Notes: generated by a model not told the origin, from the letters alone. Shown: positions 23,591 to 31,320, counted from the first letter of the stretch. The stretch is DNA of 36,790 nt from an uncultured Collinsella sp. (GCA_902496945.1 CABVDE010000019.1:1-36790); one strand, 5' to 3'. Numbers and translations: made by a program.

Positions 23591-23657
23591 AGTTGCGGTG
23601 AAATAGTTCCTAGATAAGCCCGACGGGCGGTCAGCCAGGAACTATTTCACCGCAACT
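23591..23657. repeat. Hairpin repeat GTTGCGGTGAAATAGTTCCT, copy 2
   Basis: Perfect 21-base arms at 23591-23611 and 23637-23657 enclose a 25-base loop unlike that of copy 1 at 20821. Identical arms with unrelated loops indicate selection or copying of the arms, as in REP-type elements. Confidence 0.85.
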
Positions 23658-23662
23658 GCCAT

Positions 23663-23749
23663 TTGATCCCCTGGGGACGGAGGAAAACGGATCACTCGGA
23701 GGGCCAGTCTGCCCAAGTGATCCGTTTTTCTCCGTCCCCTGGGGATCAA
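23663..23749. repeat. 33-base palindrome, GGGGACGGAGG family
   Basis: Arms at 23663-23695 and 23717-23749 are reverse complements with two mismatches; the 21-base loop contains GGGC/GCCC. The arm is related to the palindrome at 6670-6731. It abuts the preceding hairpin with a five-base gap, so two different element families sit side by side at the right end of the island. Confidence 0.85.
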
Positions 23750-23795
23750 TTTGTGCGGGGGAGTTGTGGAGTTGTGCAGGCAGACGAGGTTTTTC

Positions 23796-23824
23796 TGGAA
23801 ATACGCACCCGATGCGCGTATAGT
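23796..23824 (+). promoter_or_regulatory. Candidate promoter for the downstream spc/alpha genes
   Basis: TATAGT (23819-23824) has a moderate -35 match TGGAAA (23796-23801) at 17 bases. A promoter is required here because rplX is terminated 22.7 kb upstream and only repeats precede this site. Transcription would start near 23831, giving a leader of about 130 bases. Confidence 0.5.
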
Positions 23825-23901
23825 ACCGATTGTTTTGTCGGCTCCTGCTGCGTCGAGTCCAAACCGCAAAATGCCATGAGCGGCGCGGATGCAGCCAGGA
23901 G

Positions 23902-23936
23902 GCACGAGGACAACCCACCGTGGCCACGCCCCGTGC
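23902..23936 (+). promoter_or_regulatory. Stem in the rplE leader
   Basis: GCACG (23902-23906) pairs with CGTGC (23932-23936), helped by GG/CC pairs and a small inner stem. It lies just before the rplE ribosome site and could be a regulatory leader structure. Short and unproven. Confidence 0.3.
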
Positions 23937-23961
23937 TTAAAACCCCAAGAAGGAGTGAACA

Positions 23962-24519
23962 ATGGCAGAAGAGAAGTATGTGCCGCGTCTGAAGACCAAG
24001 TACAACAACGAGGTCAAGCAGCAGCTTCAGGACAAGTTCCAGTACGAGAACGTCATGATGATCCCCAAGTTTGAGAAGATCGTCGTGAACATGGGTGTCG
24101 GCGAGGCCGCTACCGATTCCAAGGCCATCGACGGTGCCGTGCGCGACCTGCGCGCCATCACCGGCCAGCAGCCGATGATCACCCGTGCCCGCAAGTCCAT
24201 CGCTTCCTTCCGCCTGCGCGCCGGTATGCCGATCGGCTGCAAGGTTACCCTGCGTGGCGACCGTATGTGGGAGTTCTTCGATCGTCTGACCTCCGTCGCG
24301 ATCCCCCGTATCCGCGACTTCCGCGGCATCTCCGCCAAGAGCTTCGACGGCCGTGGTAACTTCTCCATGGGCGTCACCGAGCAGCTCATCTTCCCCGAGA
24401 TCGACTTCGATTCCGTCGATCACCAGCGTGGCATGGACATCACTTTCGTGACCACCGCCAATACCGATGAGGAGGCCAAGGCCCTTCTGGACGCCTTCGG
24501 TTTCCCGTTCAAGAAATAG
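23962..24519 (+). CDS. rplE: 50S ribosomal protein L5
   Basis: 185 residues, standard length; binds 5S rRNA and forms the central protuberance. Clear L5 segments are KIVVNMGVGEA, TGQQPMITRARKSIASFRLR and IPRIRDFRGI. The ATG follows AAGGAG. Normally the gene after rplX, it is here the first gene of a new transcription unit downstream of the 22.9-kb island, with a long leader of its own. Confidence 0.97.
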   Translation: MAEEKYVPRLKTKYNNEVKQQLQDKFQYENVMMIPKFEKIVVNMGVGEAATDSKAIDGAVRDLRAITGQQPMITRARKSIASFRLRAGMPIGCKVTLRGDRMWEFFDRLTSVAIPRIRDFRGISAKSFDGRGNFSMGVTEQLIFPEIDFDSVDHQRGMDITFVTTANTDEEAKALLDAFGFPFKK

Positions 24520-24534
24520 GTTCACCTGCCCTAA

Positions 24535-24564
24535 AAGCGCCGTTCCCACAAGGGGACGGCGCTT
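24535..24564 (+). promoter_or_regulatory. Strong hairpin between rplE and rpsN
   Basis: Thirteen-base arms (AAGCGCCGTTCCC, 24535-24547, with 24552-24564) pair fully with one G-U around a four-base loop. No U-run follows. Within a ribosomal protein operon it could set transcript stability or processing. Confidence 0.5.
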
Positions 24565-24598
24565 GGGGCGAACAATACTCTATGTGAGGAGGATATAA

Positions 24599-24784
24599 GT
24601 GGCTAAGACATCGATGATCGTCAAGTGCAATCGCAAGCAGAAGTTCTCTACTCGTGAGTACACGCGCTGCCAGCGCTGCGGCCGTCCGCACTCTGTGTAC
24701 CGCAAGTTCGGCCTGTGCCGTGTCTGCTTCCGTGAGCTTGCACTCAAGGGCGAGCTTCCCGGCGTTAAGAAGGCCAGCTGGTAA
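24599..24784 (+). CDS. rpsN: 30S ribosomal protein S14, zinc-binding type
   Basis: 61 residues, the short type Z form, with CQRC (residues 24-27) and CRVC (residues 40-43) forming a zinc ribbon. Start is GTG at 24599 after GAGGAGG. Position between rplE and rpsH is standard. Confidence 0.97.
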   Translation: MAKTSMIVKCNRKQKFSTREYTRCQRCGRPHSVYRKFGLCRVCFRELALKGELPGVKKASW

Positions 24785-24903
24785 GTCACTACCAGCGTTT
24801 CAAGCATCAGTTTGGAACAGGGAAAACGCGCTAGTTAGGCTTTGCCGTTAAGGGCGGCGAAGAACCAAGAGCACGTGTTCATCAAGAACGAAGGAGAATC
24901 TGT

Positions 24904-25302
24904 ATGAACCTTACAGACCCGATCGCAGATATGCTTACGCGCATCCGTAACGCTAACTCTGTGAACAAGGCCACGGTCTCCATGCCGAGCAGCAAGAAGC
25001 TCGTCGAGATCGCTCGTGTTCTGCACGAGGAGGGCTACATCGAGGGCTACGATGTCGAGGACACCGTTCCCCAGAAGACTCTGCACATCACGCTTAAGTA
25101 TGGTCCCAAGAAGGCTAAGGTCATCAACGGCATCCGCCGCATTTCCAAGCCGGGCCTGCGTAAGTACACCGGCGTTGCCGACATGCCCCGCGTCCGCGGT
25201 GGCCTTGGTACCGCCATTATTTCCACCAGCCATGGCGTCATGACCGACCGCGATGCTCGCAAGCACAACGTCGGCGGCGAGATCATCGCTTACGTCTGGT
25301 AA
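24904..25302 (+). CDS. rpsH: 30S ribosomal protein S8
   Basis: 132 residues, usual length; binds the central domain of 16S rRNA and in many bacteria represses the spc operon. It begins DPIADMLTRIRNAN and ends with GVMTDRDARKHNVGGEIIAYVW, both diagnostic. The ATG follows GAAGGAG. With rplX and the upstream genes now on a different transcript, any S8 feedback site would have to lie downstream of 23796. Confidence 0.97.
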   Translation: MNLTDPIADMLTRIRNANSVNKATVSMPSSKKLVEIARVLHEEGYIEGYDVEDTVPQKTLHITLKYGPKKAKVINGIRRISKPGLRKYTGVADMPRVRGGLGTAIISTSHGVMTDRDARKHNVGGEIIAYVW

Positions 25303-25335
25303 TTCGCTCGGTAGGTAGAAGGAAAGGAGATCACC

Positions 25336-25872
25336 GTGTCTCGTATCGGTAATAAGCCTGTCCAGATTCCCGCCGGAGTCGAAGTGGCAGTCAACGGCAA
25401 CAACGTTGTCGTCAAGGGCCCCAAGGGCCAGCTCGAGCTCGATGTCTTTGAGAAGCTCGCTATCAACGTCGAGGACAACGTCCTCACCGTTTCCCGTCCC
25501 GACGACGAGCGTGAGACCCGTGCCCGCCACGGCCTCACCCGCGCCCTGATCCAGAACATGGTCACCGGCGTTTCCGAGGGCTACACCAAGGTCCTCGAGC
25601 TCGCTGGCGTTGGCTACCGTGTCCAGCTCAAGGGTAAGGATCTGGATCTGTCCCTGGGTTACTCCCACCCGGTGATTTACACCGCCCCCGAGGGCATCAC
25701 CTTCGAGGTTCCCGACAACACCCACGTGAACGTCAAGGGTATCAACAAGCAGCAGGTCGGTCAGATCGCCGCTGAGATCCGCGGCCATCGTCCTCCCGAG
25801 CCTTACAAGGGCAAGGGTATCCACTACGTTGGCGAGCACATCCGCCGCAAGCTGGGTAAGGCCGCCAAGTAG
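25336..25872 (+). CDS. rplF: 50S ribosomal protein L6
   Basis: 178 residues, two tandem L6 domains. MSRIGNKPVQIP at the start and GKGIHYVGEHIRRKLGKA at the end are family hallmarks. The start is GTG at 25336 after AAAGGAG. Binds 23S rRNA near the factor-binding site. Confidence 0.97.
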   Translation: MSRIGNKPVQIPAGVEVAVNGNNVVVKGPKGQLELDVFEKLAINVEDNVLTVSRPDDERETRARHGLTRALIQNMVTGVSEGYTKVLELAGVGYRVQLKGKDLDLSLGYSHPVIYTAPEGITFEVPDNTHVNVKGINKQQVGQIAAEIRGHRPPEPYKGKGIHYVGEHIRRKLGKAAK

Positions 25873-25897
25873 TCGTAACCGACTCACTCGCATAAGA

Positions 25898-25919
25898 CCA
25901 GCACCCCGTCAGGTGCTGG
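25898..25919 (+). promoter_or_regulatory. Hairpin between rplF and rplR
   Basis: Perfect eight-base arms CCAGCACC (25898-25905) and GGTGCTGG (25912-25919) around a six-base loop. The T-run comes only 12 bases later, so it is a weak terminator or an RNA processing signal. Confidence 0.45.
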
Positions 25920-25947
25920 CAAGATCAACCTTTTTAGGAGTTTACGT

Positions 25948-26316
25948 ATGAACAAGCATAAGGCGAAGCTGGAAGGCCTCAAGCGTCGTCAGCGTCGTGT
26001 TCGCGGCAAGGTCTCGGGTACCGCCGAGCGTCCGCGTCTTCGCGTGACCCGTACTAACGCCAACATCTATGCCCAGATCATCGACGACAGCAAGGGCTCC
26101 AGCCTGACGCTCGTCTCCGCCTCGACTCTCGAGGCCGAGTTCAAGGGCACCCACACCTCGAACAAGGAGGCTGCGGAGAAGGTCGGTCAGCTCGTTGGCA
26201 AGCGTGCCATCGAGGCCGGCATCACCAAGGTCGCCTTCGATCGCGGTGGCCGTATCTACCATGGCCGCGTCAAGGCCCTCGCCGACGGTGCTCGTGCCGC
26301 CGGTCTCGAGTTCTAG
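25948..26316 (+). CDS. rplR: 50S ribosomal protein L18
   Basis: 122 residues; binds 5S rRNA with L5. Shows RRQRRVRGKVSGTAERPRL near the N-terminus and VAFDRGGRIYHGRVKALAD near the end, both typical. TTAGGAG precedes the ATG. Confidence 0.97.
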   Translation: MNKHKAKLEGLKRRQRRVRGKVSGTAERPRLRVTRTNANIYAQIIDDSKGSSLTLVSASTLEAEFKGTHTSNKEAAEKVGQLVGKRAIEAGITKVAFDRGGRIYHGRVKALADGARAAGLEF

Positions 26317-26330
26317 GAGGTATGTAGCAC

Positions 26331-26855
26331 ATGGCTCGTAATCAGAAGCAGCAGCGCGAGGCCTCCGAGTTCGAGGAGCGCGTCGTTTACATCAACCGCG
26401 TATCGAAGACCGTCAAGGGCGGTCGTCGCATGAGCCTCGTCGCTCTCGTCGTCGTTGGCGACGGCAAGGGCAACGTCGGCGTTGGCATGGGCAAGTCCGC
26501 TGAGGTGCCCCTGGCCATCTCCAAGGCGTCTCTCGATGCCAAGAAGAACATGTTCCACGTGCCGGTGACCGAGCAGGGCACCATCCCGCACGAGGTTCTC
26601 GGCCACTTTGGTGCCGGCCGCATCATCATCAAGCCCGCTGTCGAGGGTACCGGCGTTATCGCCGGCGGCGCCGTGCGTCCCCTCTTTGAGCTTGCTGGCA
26701 TCAAGAACGTCCTGTCCAAGTCCCTCGGTACCGACAACGGCCTCAACATCATCAAGGCTGCCGTCGAGGGCCTCAAGGAGCTCTCCAGCCCTGAGGACGT
26801 CGCGGCTCGCCGTGGCCTGACGGTCTCCGAGATGTTCGTCGGTAAGGAGAACTAA
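26331..26855 (+). CDS. rpsE: 30S ribosomal protein S5
   Basis: 174 residues, usual length; a decoding-fidelity protein. The N-terminal dsRNA-binding-like domain begins FEERVVYINRVSKTVKGGRR and the C-terminal domain has the conserved GVIAGGAVRPLFELAGI. AGGAGG lies inside the end of rplR, 12 bases upstream, so translation is closely linked. Confidence 0.97.
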   Translation: MARNQKQQREASEFEERVVYINRVSKTVKGGRRMSLVALVVVGDGKGNVGVGMGKSAEVPLAISKASLDAKKNMFHVPVTEQGTIPHEVLGHFGAGRIIIKPAVEGTGVIAGGAVRPLFELAGIKNVLSKSLGTDNGLNIIKAAVEGLKELSSPEDVAARRGLTVSEMFVGKEN

Positions 26856-26857
26856 GC

Positions 26858-27040
26858 ATGGCTGACACCATCAAGATCAAGCAGGTCCGCAGCACCAACG
26901 GTTGCAAGCAGGACCAGGTTCGTACTGTCCGTGCCCTCGGTCTCCACAGGATCCGCGAGGTTCGCGAGATTGCTGACAACGAGTCCGTCCGCGGCATGAT
27001 CTTCAAGGTCAAGCACCTTGTCGAGATTGTAGAGGAGTAG
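26858..27040 (+). CDS. rpmD: 50S ribosomal protein L30
   Basis: 60 residues, normal for L30. IKIKQVRSTNGCKQDQVRTV and LGLHRIREV identify it. It starts two bases after the rpsE stop. Many bacteria lack rpmD; its presence here is normal for Actinomycetota. Confidence 0.95.
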   Translation: MADTIKIKQVRSTNGCKQDQVRTVRALGLHRIREVREIADNESVRGMIFKVKHLVEIVEE

Positions 27041-27043
27041 CAA

Positions 27044-27493
27044 ATGCAGCTTCACGATCTTACTCCCGCGCCCGGTTCCACCAAGAACCGCAAGCGCGTC
27101 GGCCGTGGCAATTCTTCGGGTCACGGCACCACTTCTGGCCGCGGCCAGAAGGGCCAGGGTTCCCGCTCTGGCGGCACCAAGGGTGCCGGCTTCGAGGGTG
27201 GCCAGACTCCGCTGGCTATGCGTCTGCCCAAGCTTCCGGGCTTCCGCAACCCCCGTCGTATCGAGTACACCGCTGTTAACGTTGAGCGTCTCGAGCGTAA
27301 GTTCGAGGACGGCGCTGTGATCGATGGTGCCGCTCTTAAGGCCGCTCGCATCACCAAGAGCGAGTTCGAGCCCGTCAAGGTGCTCGGCAATGGTGAGCTC
27401 ACCAAGAAGTTCACGGTCAAGGTCGACAAGGTCAGCGCTTCTGCGCAGGCCAAGATCGAGGCCGCCGGCGGAAAGGTCGAGCTGCCGTGCTAA
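27044..27493 (+). CDS. rplO: 50S ribosomal protein L15
   Basis: 149 residues. The basic glycine-rich N-terminal extension (KNRKRVGRGNSSGHGTTSGR) is diagnostic, and the KVEL ending fits the family. It begins three bases after rpmD and overlaps the secY start by seven bases. Confidence 0.96.
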   Translation: MQLHDLTPAPGSTKNRKRVGRGNSSGHGTTSGRGQKGQGSRSGGTKGAGFEGGQTPLAMRLPKLPGFRNPRRIEYTAVNVERLERKFEDGAVIDGAALKAARITKSEFEPVKVLGNGELTKKFTVKVDKVSASAQAKIEAAGGKVELPC

Positions 27494-28773
27494 ATGGTCT
27501 TAAGAATGCTTTCCGCATCAAAGAACTGCGCGAAAAGATTCTTTTTACCATAGCTATGCTCGTCGTGTACCGCATTGGTGCGCACGTTCCTGTGCCCGGC
27601 ATTCCCTTCCAGGGGATGCTGGGCCTTTTCTCGACCGAAAACAATTCGGTCGCCGCAGGTGCTATGGCCCTCCTGAATCTTTTCTCTGGTGGCGCGTTGA
27701 GCTATGTCTCGGTGTTCTCGCTGGGCATCATGCCCTACATCACGAGCTCGATCATTCTCCAGATGCTCCAGGCCGTCGTGCCTTCCCTGCATGAGCTTGC
27801 CCGCGAGGGCGAGGTCGGTCAGACCAAGATTACGCAGTATTCGCGTTACCTCACCTTGGCGCTGGCAATCCTCAACTCCGTGGGTTACCTCTTCCTCTTT
27901 AAGAGCTTCGGCATCAGCTTCAACGGTGCCGGTGCTCCCGAGATCATCTTTGACATCATGATCGTCGGTACGCTCACCGCGGGCGCCATGCTGATCATGT
28001 GGATTGGTGAGCTCATCACCCAGCGCGGTATCGGCAATGGCATGTCGCTGATCATCTTCGCGAACATCATGGCCGGTCTGCCGCAGGCGATTTTCTCCAG
28101 CACCGAGGGCAATGCTGGTGGCATCATCACCATGGTGATCATCTGCGCCATCATCCTGCTTGTAATTCCGCTGATCGTTTTCCTTGAGCGCGGCCAGCGC
28201 CGCATCCCGGTCTCCTACGCCAAGCGAGTCGTGGGCCGTCGTATGATGGGTGGTCAGACCACCTACCTGCCCATCAAGGTCAACACCGCGGGCGTCGTGC
28301 CGATCATCTTCGCTTCGGCGCTGCTGTATTTCCCGGCCCAACTTGCCGTGTTCTTCCCCGGCATTGACTGGATCCAGGCAGTTGCCTCTGCGCTTTCGAG
28401 CGGCTGGCTCAACTGGGTGCTTAACGTTGTTCTCATCGTGTTCTTCGCGTACTTCTACACCTCTATGGTGTTCAACCCCGATGACACGGCCGACAACCTT
28501 AAGAAGCAGGGCGGCTTTATTCCGGGCGTCCGTCCGGGTAGGGCTACCGCGGCCTACATCAAGAACGCGCTTAACAAGATCACGCTCCCCAGCGCTGTCT
28601 TTTTGGCGCTCATCGCCATCGTGCCTTCGATCATCTTTTCCTTCACGGGTAACCAGTTGATCCAGGCATTTGGCGGCACGTCCATCCTCATCATGGTCGG
28701 CGTCGTGCTCGACACGGTCGACAAGCTCGAAGGCCAGATCAAGATGTATGATTACGATGGATTCTTTAAATAG
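27487..28773 (+). CDS. secY: Preprotein translocase subunit SecY
   Basis: 428 residues, ten membrane helices, the channel of the Sec translocase in the cytoplasmic membrane. It begins LNGLKNAFRIKELREKILF; the plug/helix 2 region has YITSSIILQMLQ, and cytoplasmic loops carry PVSYAKR and PGVRPG (ribosome and SecA contacts). Start is GTG at 27487 inside the last codons of rplO, so the genes are translationally coupled. Confidence 0.97.
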   Translation: MLNGLKNAFRIKELREKILFTIAMLVVYRIGAHVPVPGIPFQGMLGLFSTENNSVAAGAMALLNLFSGGALSYVSVFSLGIMPYITSSIILQMLQAVVPSLHELAREGEVGQTKITQYSRYLTLALAILNSVGYLFLFKSFGISFNGAGAPEIIFDIMIVGTLTAGAMLIMWIGELITQRGIGNGMSLIIFANIMAGLPQAIFSSTEGNAGGIITMVIICAIILLVIPLIVFLERGQRRIPVSYAKRVVGRRMMGGQTTYLPIKVNTAGVVPIIFASALLYFPAQLAVFFPGIDWIQAVASALSSGWLNWVLNVVLIVFFAYFYTSMVFNPDDTADNLKKQGGFIPGVRPGRATAAYIKNALNKITLPSAVFLALIAIVPSIIFSFTGNQLIQAFGGTSILIMVGVVLDTVDKLEGQIKMYDYDGFFK

Positions 28774-28791
28774 GCTAGAGGAGGATTGCTC

Positions 28792-29418
28792 ATGAACCTC
28801 GTATTGCTCGGAGCTCCGGGTGCCGGTAAGGGCACCGTCGCACAGGAGCTCGTCGCCGAGTTCGGCGTCGCCCATATTTCCACGGGCGACCTGCTGCGTG
28901 CTGCCGTCAAGGGTGGCACCGAGCTTGGTATTCAGGCTAAGAAGTACATGGACGCTGGCGAGCTCGTTCCCGACCAGCTCGTGATCGATCTTGTCAAGGA
29001 GCGCCTTGCCGCCGATGACGCCCAGCGGGGCTTCATCCTCGATGGCTTCCCGCGCAACACCGCCCAGGCCGTGACGCTCGATTCCGAGCTCTCTGCCATG
29101 AGTCGCGAGATCGACTGCGCCCTTCTGGTCGACGTGGCCCCCGAGGTCATTATCGATCGTCTGTCTTCTCGTCGCACCTGCCGTGCCTGCGGTTACACCG
29201 GCACCGCTGCCGATGCTATCTGCCCCAAGTGCGGTGGCGAGATGTATCAGCGCGACGACGACAAGCCCGAGACCATCAAGAACCGTCTCGACGTCTACGA
29301 GAAATCCACGAGTCCGCTCGTCGACTACTATCGTGGCCAGGGTCTGCTCAAGTCGGTCAACGGTGACCAGGCTCGCGAGACCGTGTACGGGGATGTCAAA
29401 GAGGCTCTCGGTCTATGA
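28792..29418 (+). CDS. adk: Adenylate kinase
   Basis: 208 residues; makes 2 ADP from ATP and AMP. P-loop GAPGAGKGT (residues 7-15), AMP-binding DGFPRN and the LID with four zinc-binding cysteines (CRACG...CPKCG, about residues 130-150), the Gram-positive type. The ATG at 28792 with GAGGAGG upstream is preferred over a TTG two codons earlier. Overlaps map by four bases. Confidence 0.96.
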   Translation: MNLVLLGAPGAGKGTVAQELVAEFGVAHISTGDLLRAAVKGGTELGIQAKKYMDAGELVPDQLVIDLVKERLAADDAQRGFILDGFPRNTAQAVTLDSELSAMSREIDCALLVDVAPEVIIDRLSSRRTCRACGYTGTAADAICPKCGGEMYQRDDDKPETIKNRLDVYEKSTSPLVDYYRGQGLLKSVNGDQARETVYGDVKEALGL

Positions 29419-30203
29419 TCAAAATTAAGTCTGCAACGCAAATCGAGCAGATGAAGAAGGCAGGAGCGCTATCTAAGATGGCGCTCCGCCACGTTGGAGC
29501 CATGGTTCGCCCTGGTGTTTCGACCTTTGAGCTCGATCAGCTCGCGGAGCAGATTATCCGCATGCATGGCGGCACCCCGGCCTTTAAGGGTTACGGCGGG
29601 TTTCCCGGAACCATTTGCGCATCGATCAACGATGCCGTGGTTCACGGTATTCCCAATCCTGACATGATTCTGCGCGATGGCGATATCATCTCCATCGATA
29701 CAGGAGCTGTCGTTAACGGTTGGGTCGGCGATAACGCTTGGACGTTTTTCGTCGGCACCCCCACGCCCGAGGCCAAGGCCCTGTGCGAGGTTACGCGCGA
29801 TTGCCTGAACGCTGCAATCGAGCAGGCTGTTCCCGGTAACCATATCGGGGACATCGGTTATGCCGTCCAGTCCCTCGCCGAGTCTCACGGCTATGGCGTG
29901 CTTCGCGATTACGTGGGCCATGGTATTGGCCGCGTGATGCACGAGGACCCCAACGTCCCTAACTATGGAAAGAAGGGGAGGGGCGTTCGTCTCCAGGCCG
30001 GTATGGTCATTGCCATCGAGCCGATGGTTACGATGGGTTCCAATCATGTGAGCACGGGCTCCGATGGTTGGATCGTCACGACCAATGACCACCTGCCCGC
30101 CGCGCACTACGAGAATACCGTTGCCATTACCAATGACGGTCCGGTGATTCTCACCACCGACGCCCAAGGTGCTTGGTGCTCCTTGCAGGGTGGTGAAATG
30201 TAA
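29415..30203 (+). CDS. map: Methionine aminopeptidase, type I
   Basis: 262 residues; removes initiator Met from nascent proteins. The His in NDAVVHGIPN, the metal Asps in IDTGAVVNGWVGDNAWTF, the His in GHGIGRVMHEDP and the Glu in IEPM are all visible. The ATGA overlap with adk gives coupling. It is the last gene before an infA promoter. Confidence 0.96.
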   Translation: MIKIKSATQIEQMKKAGALSKMALRHVGAMVRPGVSTFELDQLAEQIIRMHGGTPAFKGYGGFPGTICASINDAVVHGIPNPDMILRDGDIISIDTGAVVNGWVGDNAWTFFVGTPTPEAKALCEVTRDCLNAAIEQAVPGNHIGDIGYAVQSLAESHGYGVLRDYVGHGIGRVMHEDPNVPNYGKKGRGVRLQAGMVIAIEPMVTMGSNHVSTGSDGWIVTTNDHLPAAHYENTVAITNDGPVILTTDAQGAWCSLQGGEM

Positions 30204-30244
30204 AAGTCGCCGCCCCCTGACGCCCAACCTCGCCATTCAATTTC

Positions 30245-30273
30245 GAAGGCATGACCATAAGGTCTATGCCTTC
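30245..30273 (+). terminator. Stem-loop after map
   Basis: GAAGGCAT...GACC pairs with GGTC..ATGCCTTC (30245-30256, 30261-30273) with one extra base; a weak T-rich run follows. Probably a partial terminator between map and infA. Confidence 0.5.
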
Positions 30274-30366
30274 TCATTTCAAGGCGATCTTGGGCATCAG
30301 GGAACGGCTTTGTATTACATTTCAAAGTAGTGCGCTTCATTTAGTTGTGGAGCCATTACGAAGATA

Positions 30367-30395
30367 TTACGATCCGTGCATGCGTATTGTAAAAT
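30367..30395 (+). promoter_or_regulatory. Probable infA promoter
   Basis: TTACGA (30367-30372) and TAAAAT (30390-30395) are spaced by 17 bases in an AT-rich part of the 231-base map-infA gap. It would let infA and the alpha genes be expressed independently of secY. Confidence 0.45.
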
Positions 30396-30434
30396 ACTCA
30401 ATCGCTGTCGTTTTCTAGAGAAAGATGATTGCTT

Positions 30435-30653
30435 GTGAAGAAGGAAGACGCAATTGAGCTCGAGGGTACGGTAAAGGAACCGCTGCCCAACGCCATGTTT
30501 AAGGTTGAGCTCGAGAACGGTCATTCGGTTCTCTGCAACATTTCTGGCAAGATCCGAATGAATTACATCCGTATTCTCCCCGGTGACAGGGTTGTCGTGG
30601 AGCTTTCCCCGTACGACCTGACCCGCGGCCGCATCACCTATCGCTATAAATAG
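30435..30653 (+). CDS. infA: Translation initiation factor IF-1
   Basis: 72 residues from the GTG at 30435 (KKEDAIELEGTVKE...), exactly the usual IF-1 length. The OB-fold and the ending SPYDLTRGRITYRYK are diagnostic. A TTG two codons upstream sits closer to the GAAAG ribosome site and is a possible alternative start. IF-1 occludes the A site during initiation. Confidence 0.94.
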   Translation: MKKEDAIELEGTVKEPLPNAMFKVELENGHSVLCNISGKIRMNYIRILPGDRVVVELSPYDLTRGRITYRYK

Positions 30654-30677
30654 CGGCACGCATACACGCACTCCTTT

Positions 30678-30754
30678 TCCGACTGCAGGCTTAGCTCAAC
30701 CTACGGTCGGATTGTGTGTGAAGACCAGCCATAGTTTTAAACGCCTGCGGCTGG
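30678..30754 (+). promoter_or_regulatory. Two stem-loops in the infA-rpmJ gap
   Basis: TCCGAC/GTCGGA (30678-30683, 30706-30711) and CCAGCC/GGCTGG (30725-30730, 30749-30754) form successive hairpins in a 150-base gap. A leader for the rpmJ-rpsM-rpsK-rpsD-rpoA-rplQ segment is likely; in other bacteria S4 binds a leader structure in the alpha operon. No claim on which protein binds. Confidence 0.4.
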
Positions 30755-30803
30755 GCGAGTAGATAGTAGGGAAGTAGTTTGAGCGCTACCGAAAGGAAGA
30801 ACG

Positions 30804-30917
30804 ATGAAGGTACGTCCTTCGGTCAAGAAGATGTGCGATAAGTGCAAAATCATTAGGCGCCATGGCAAGGTCCTCGTCATTTGCGAGAACCCCCGTCATA
30901 AGCAGCGTCAGGGTTAA
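30804..30917 (+). CDS. rpmJ: 50S ribosomal protein L36
   Basis: 37 residues (MKVRPSVKKMCDKCKIIRRH...). Zinc ligands Cys11, Cys14, Cys27 and His32 are present, the zinc form of L36. GAAAGGAAG precedes the ATG. Standard position between infA and rpsM. Confidence 0.96.
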   Translation: MKVRPSVKKMCDKCKIIRRHGKVLVICENPRHKQRQG

Positions 30918-30931
30918 GAGAGGAGACTACG

Positions 30932-31306
30932 TTGGCCCGTATTAATGGTGTCGACCTCCCGCGTGAGAAGCGCGTTGAGATCGGTCTGACCTACATTTAC
31001 GGCATCGGCCGCACCACTGCGACGAAGATTTGCGTCGAGTGCAACGTTAACGTGGATACGCGCGTTAAGGACCTCACCGAGGATGAGGTTAACGCCATCC
31101 GTGATTATATCGATAAGAACCAGATCATGGTTGAGGGCGATCTCCGCCGTGAGCGCAACCAGAACGTCAAGCGCCTTATGGACATCGGCTGCAACCGCGG
31201 CCTTCGTCACCGCAAGGGCCTCCCGGTCCGCGGCCAGCGCACCCACACTAACGCTCGTACCCGCAAGGGCCCGAAGCGTCAGATCGGTGCTAAGAAGAAG
31301 AAATAA
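30932..31306 (+). CDS. rpsM: 30S ribosomal protein S13
   Basis: 124 residues. Starts MARINGVDLPREKRVEIGL and shows the RGLRHRKGLPVRGQRTHTNA motif; it ends in a lysine-rich tail that contacts tRNA in the P site. The start is a TTG at 30932 after GAGAGGAG. Confidence 0.97.
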   Translation: MARINGVDLPREKRVEIGLTYIYGIGRTTATKICVECNVNVDTRVKDLTEDEVNAIRDYIDKNQIMVEGDLRRERNQNVKRLMDIGCNRGLRHRKGLPVRGQRTHTNARTRKGPKRQIGAKKKK

Positions 31307-31320
31307 GGAGCGCTAGATAG

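Noticed and set aside
1068..23961. Integrated prophage or integrative element inserted into the ribosomal cluster.
   Set aside because: No integrase, transposase, relaxase, phage structural gene or direct-repeat attachment site was found at the two edges.
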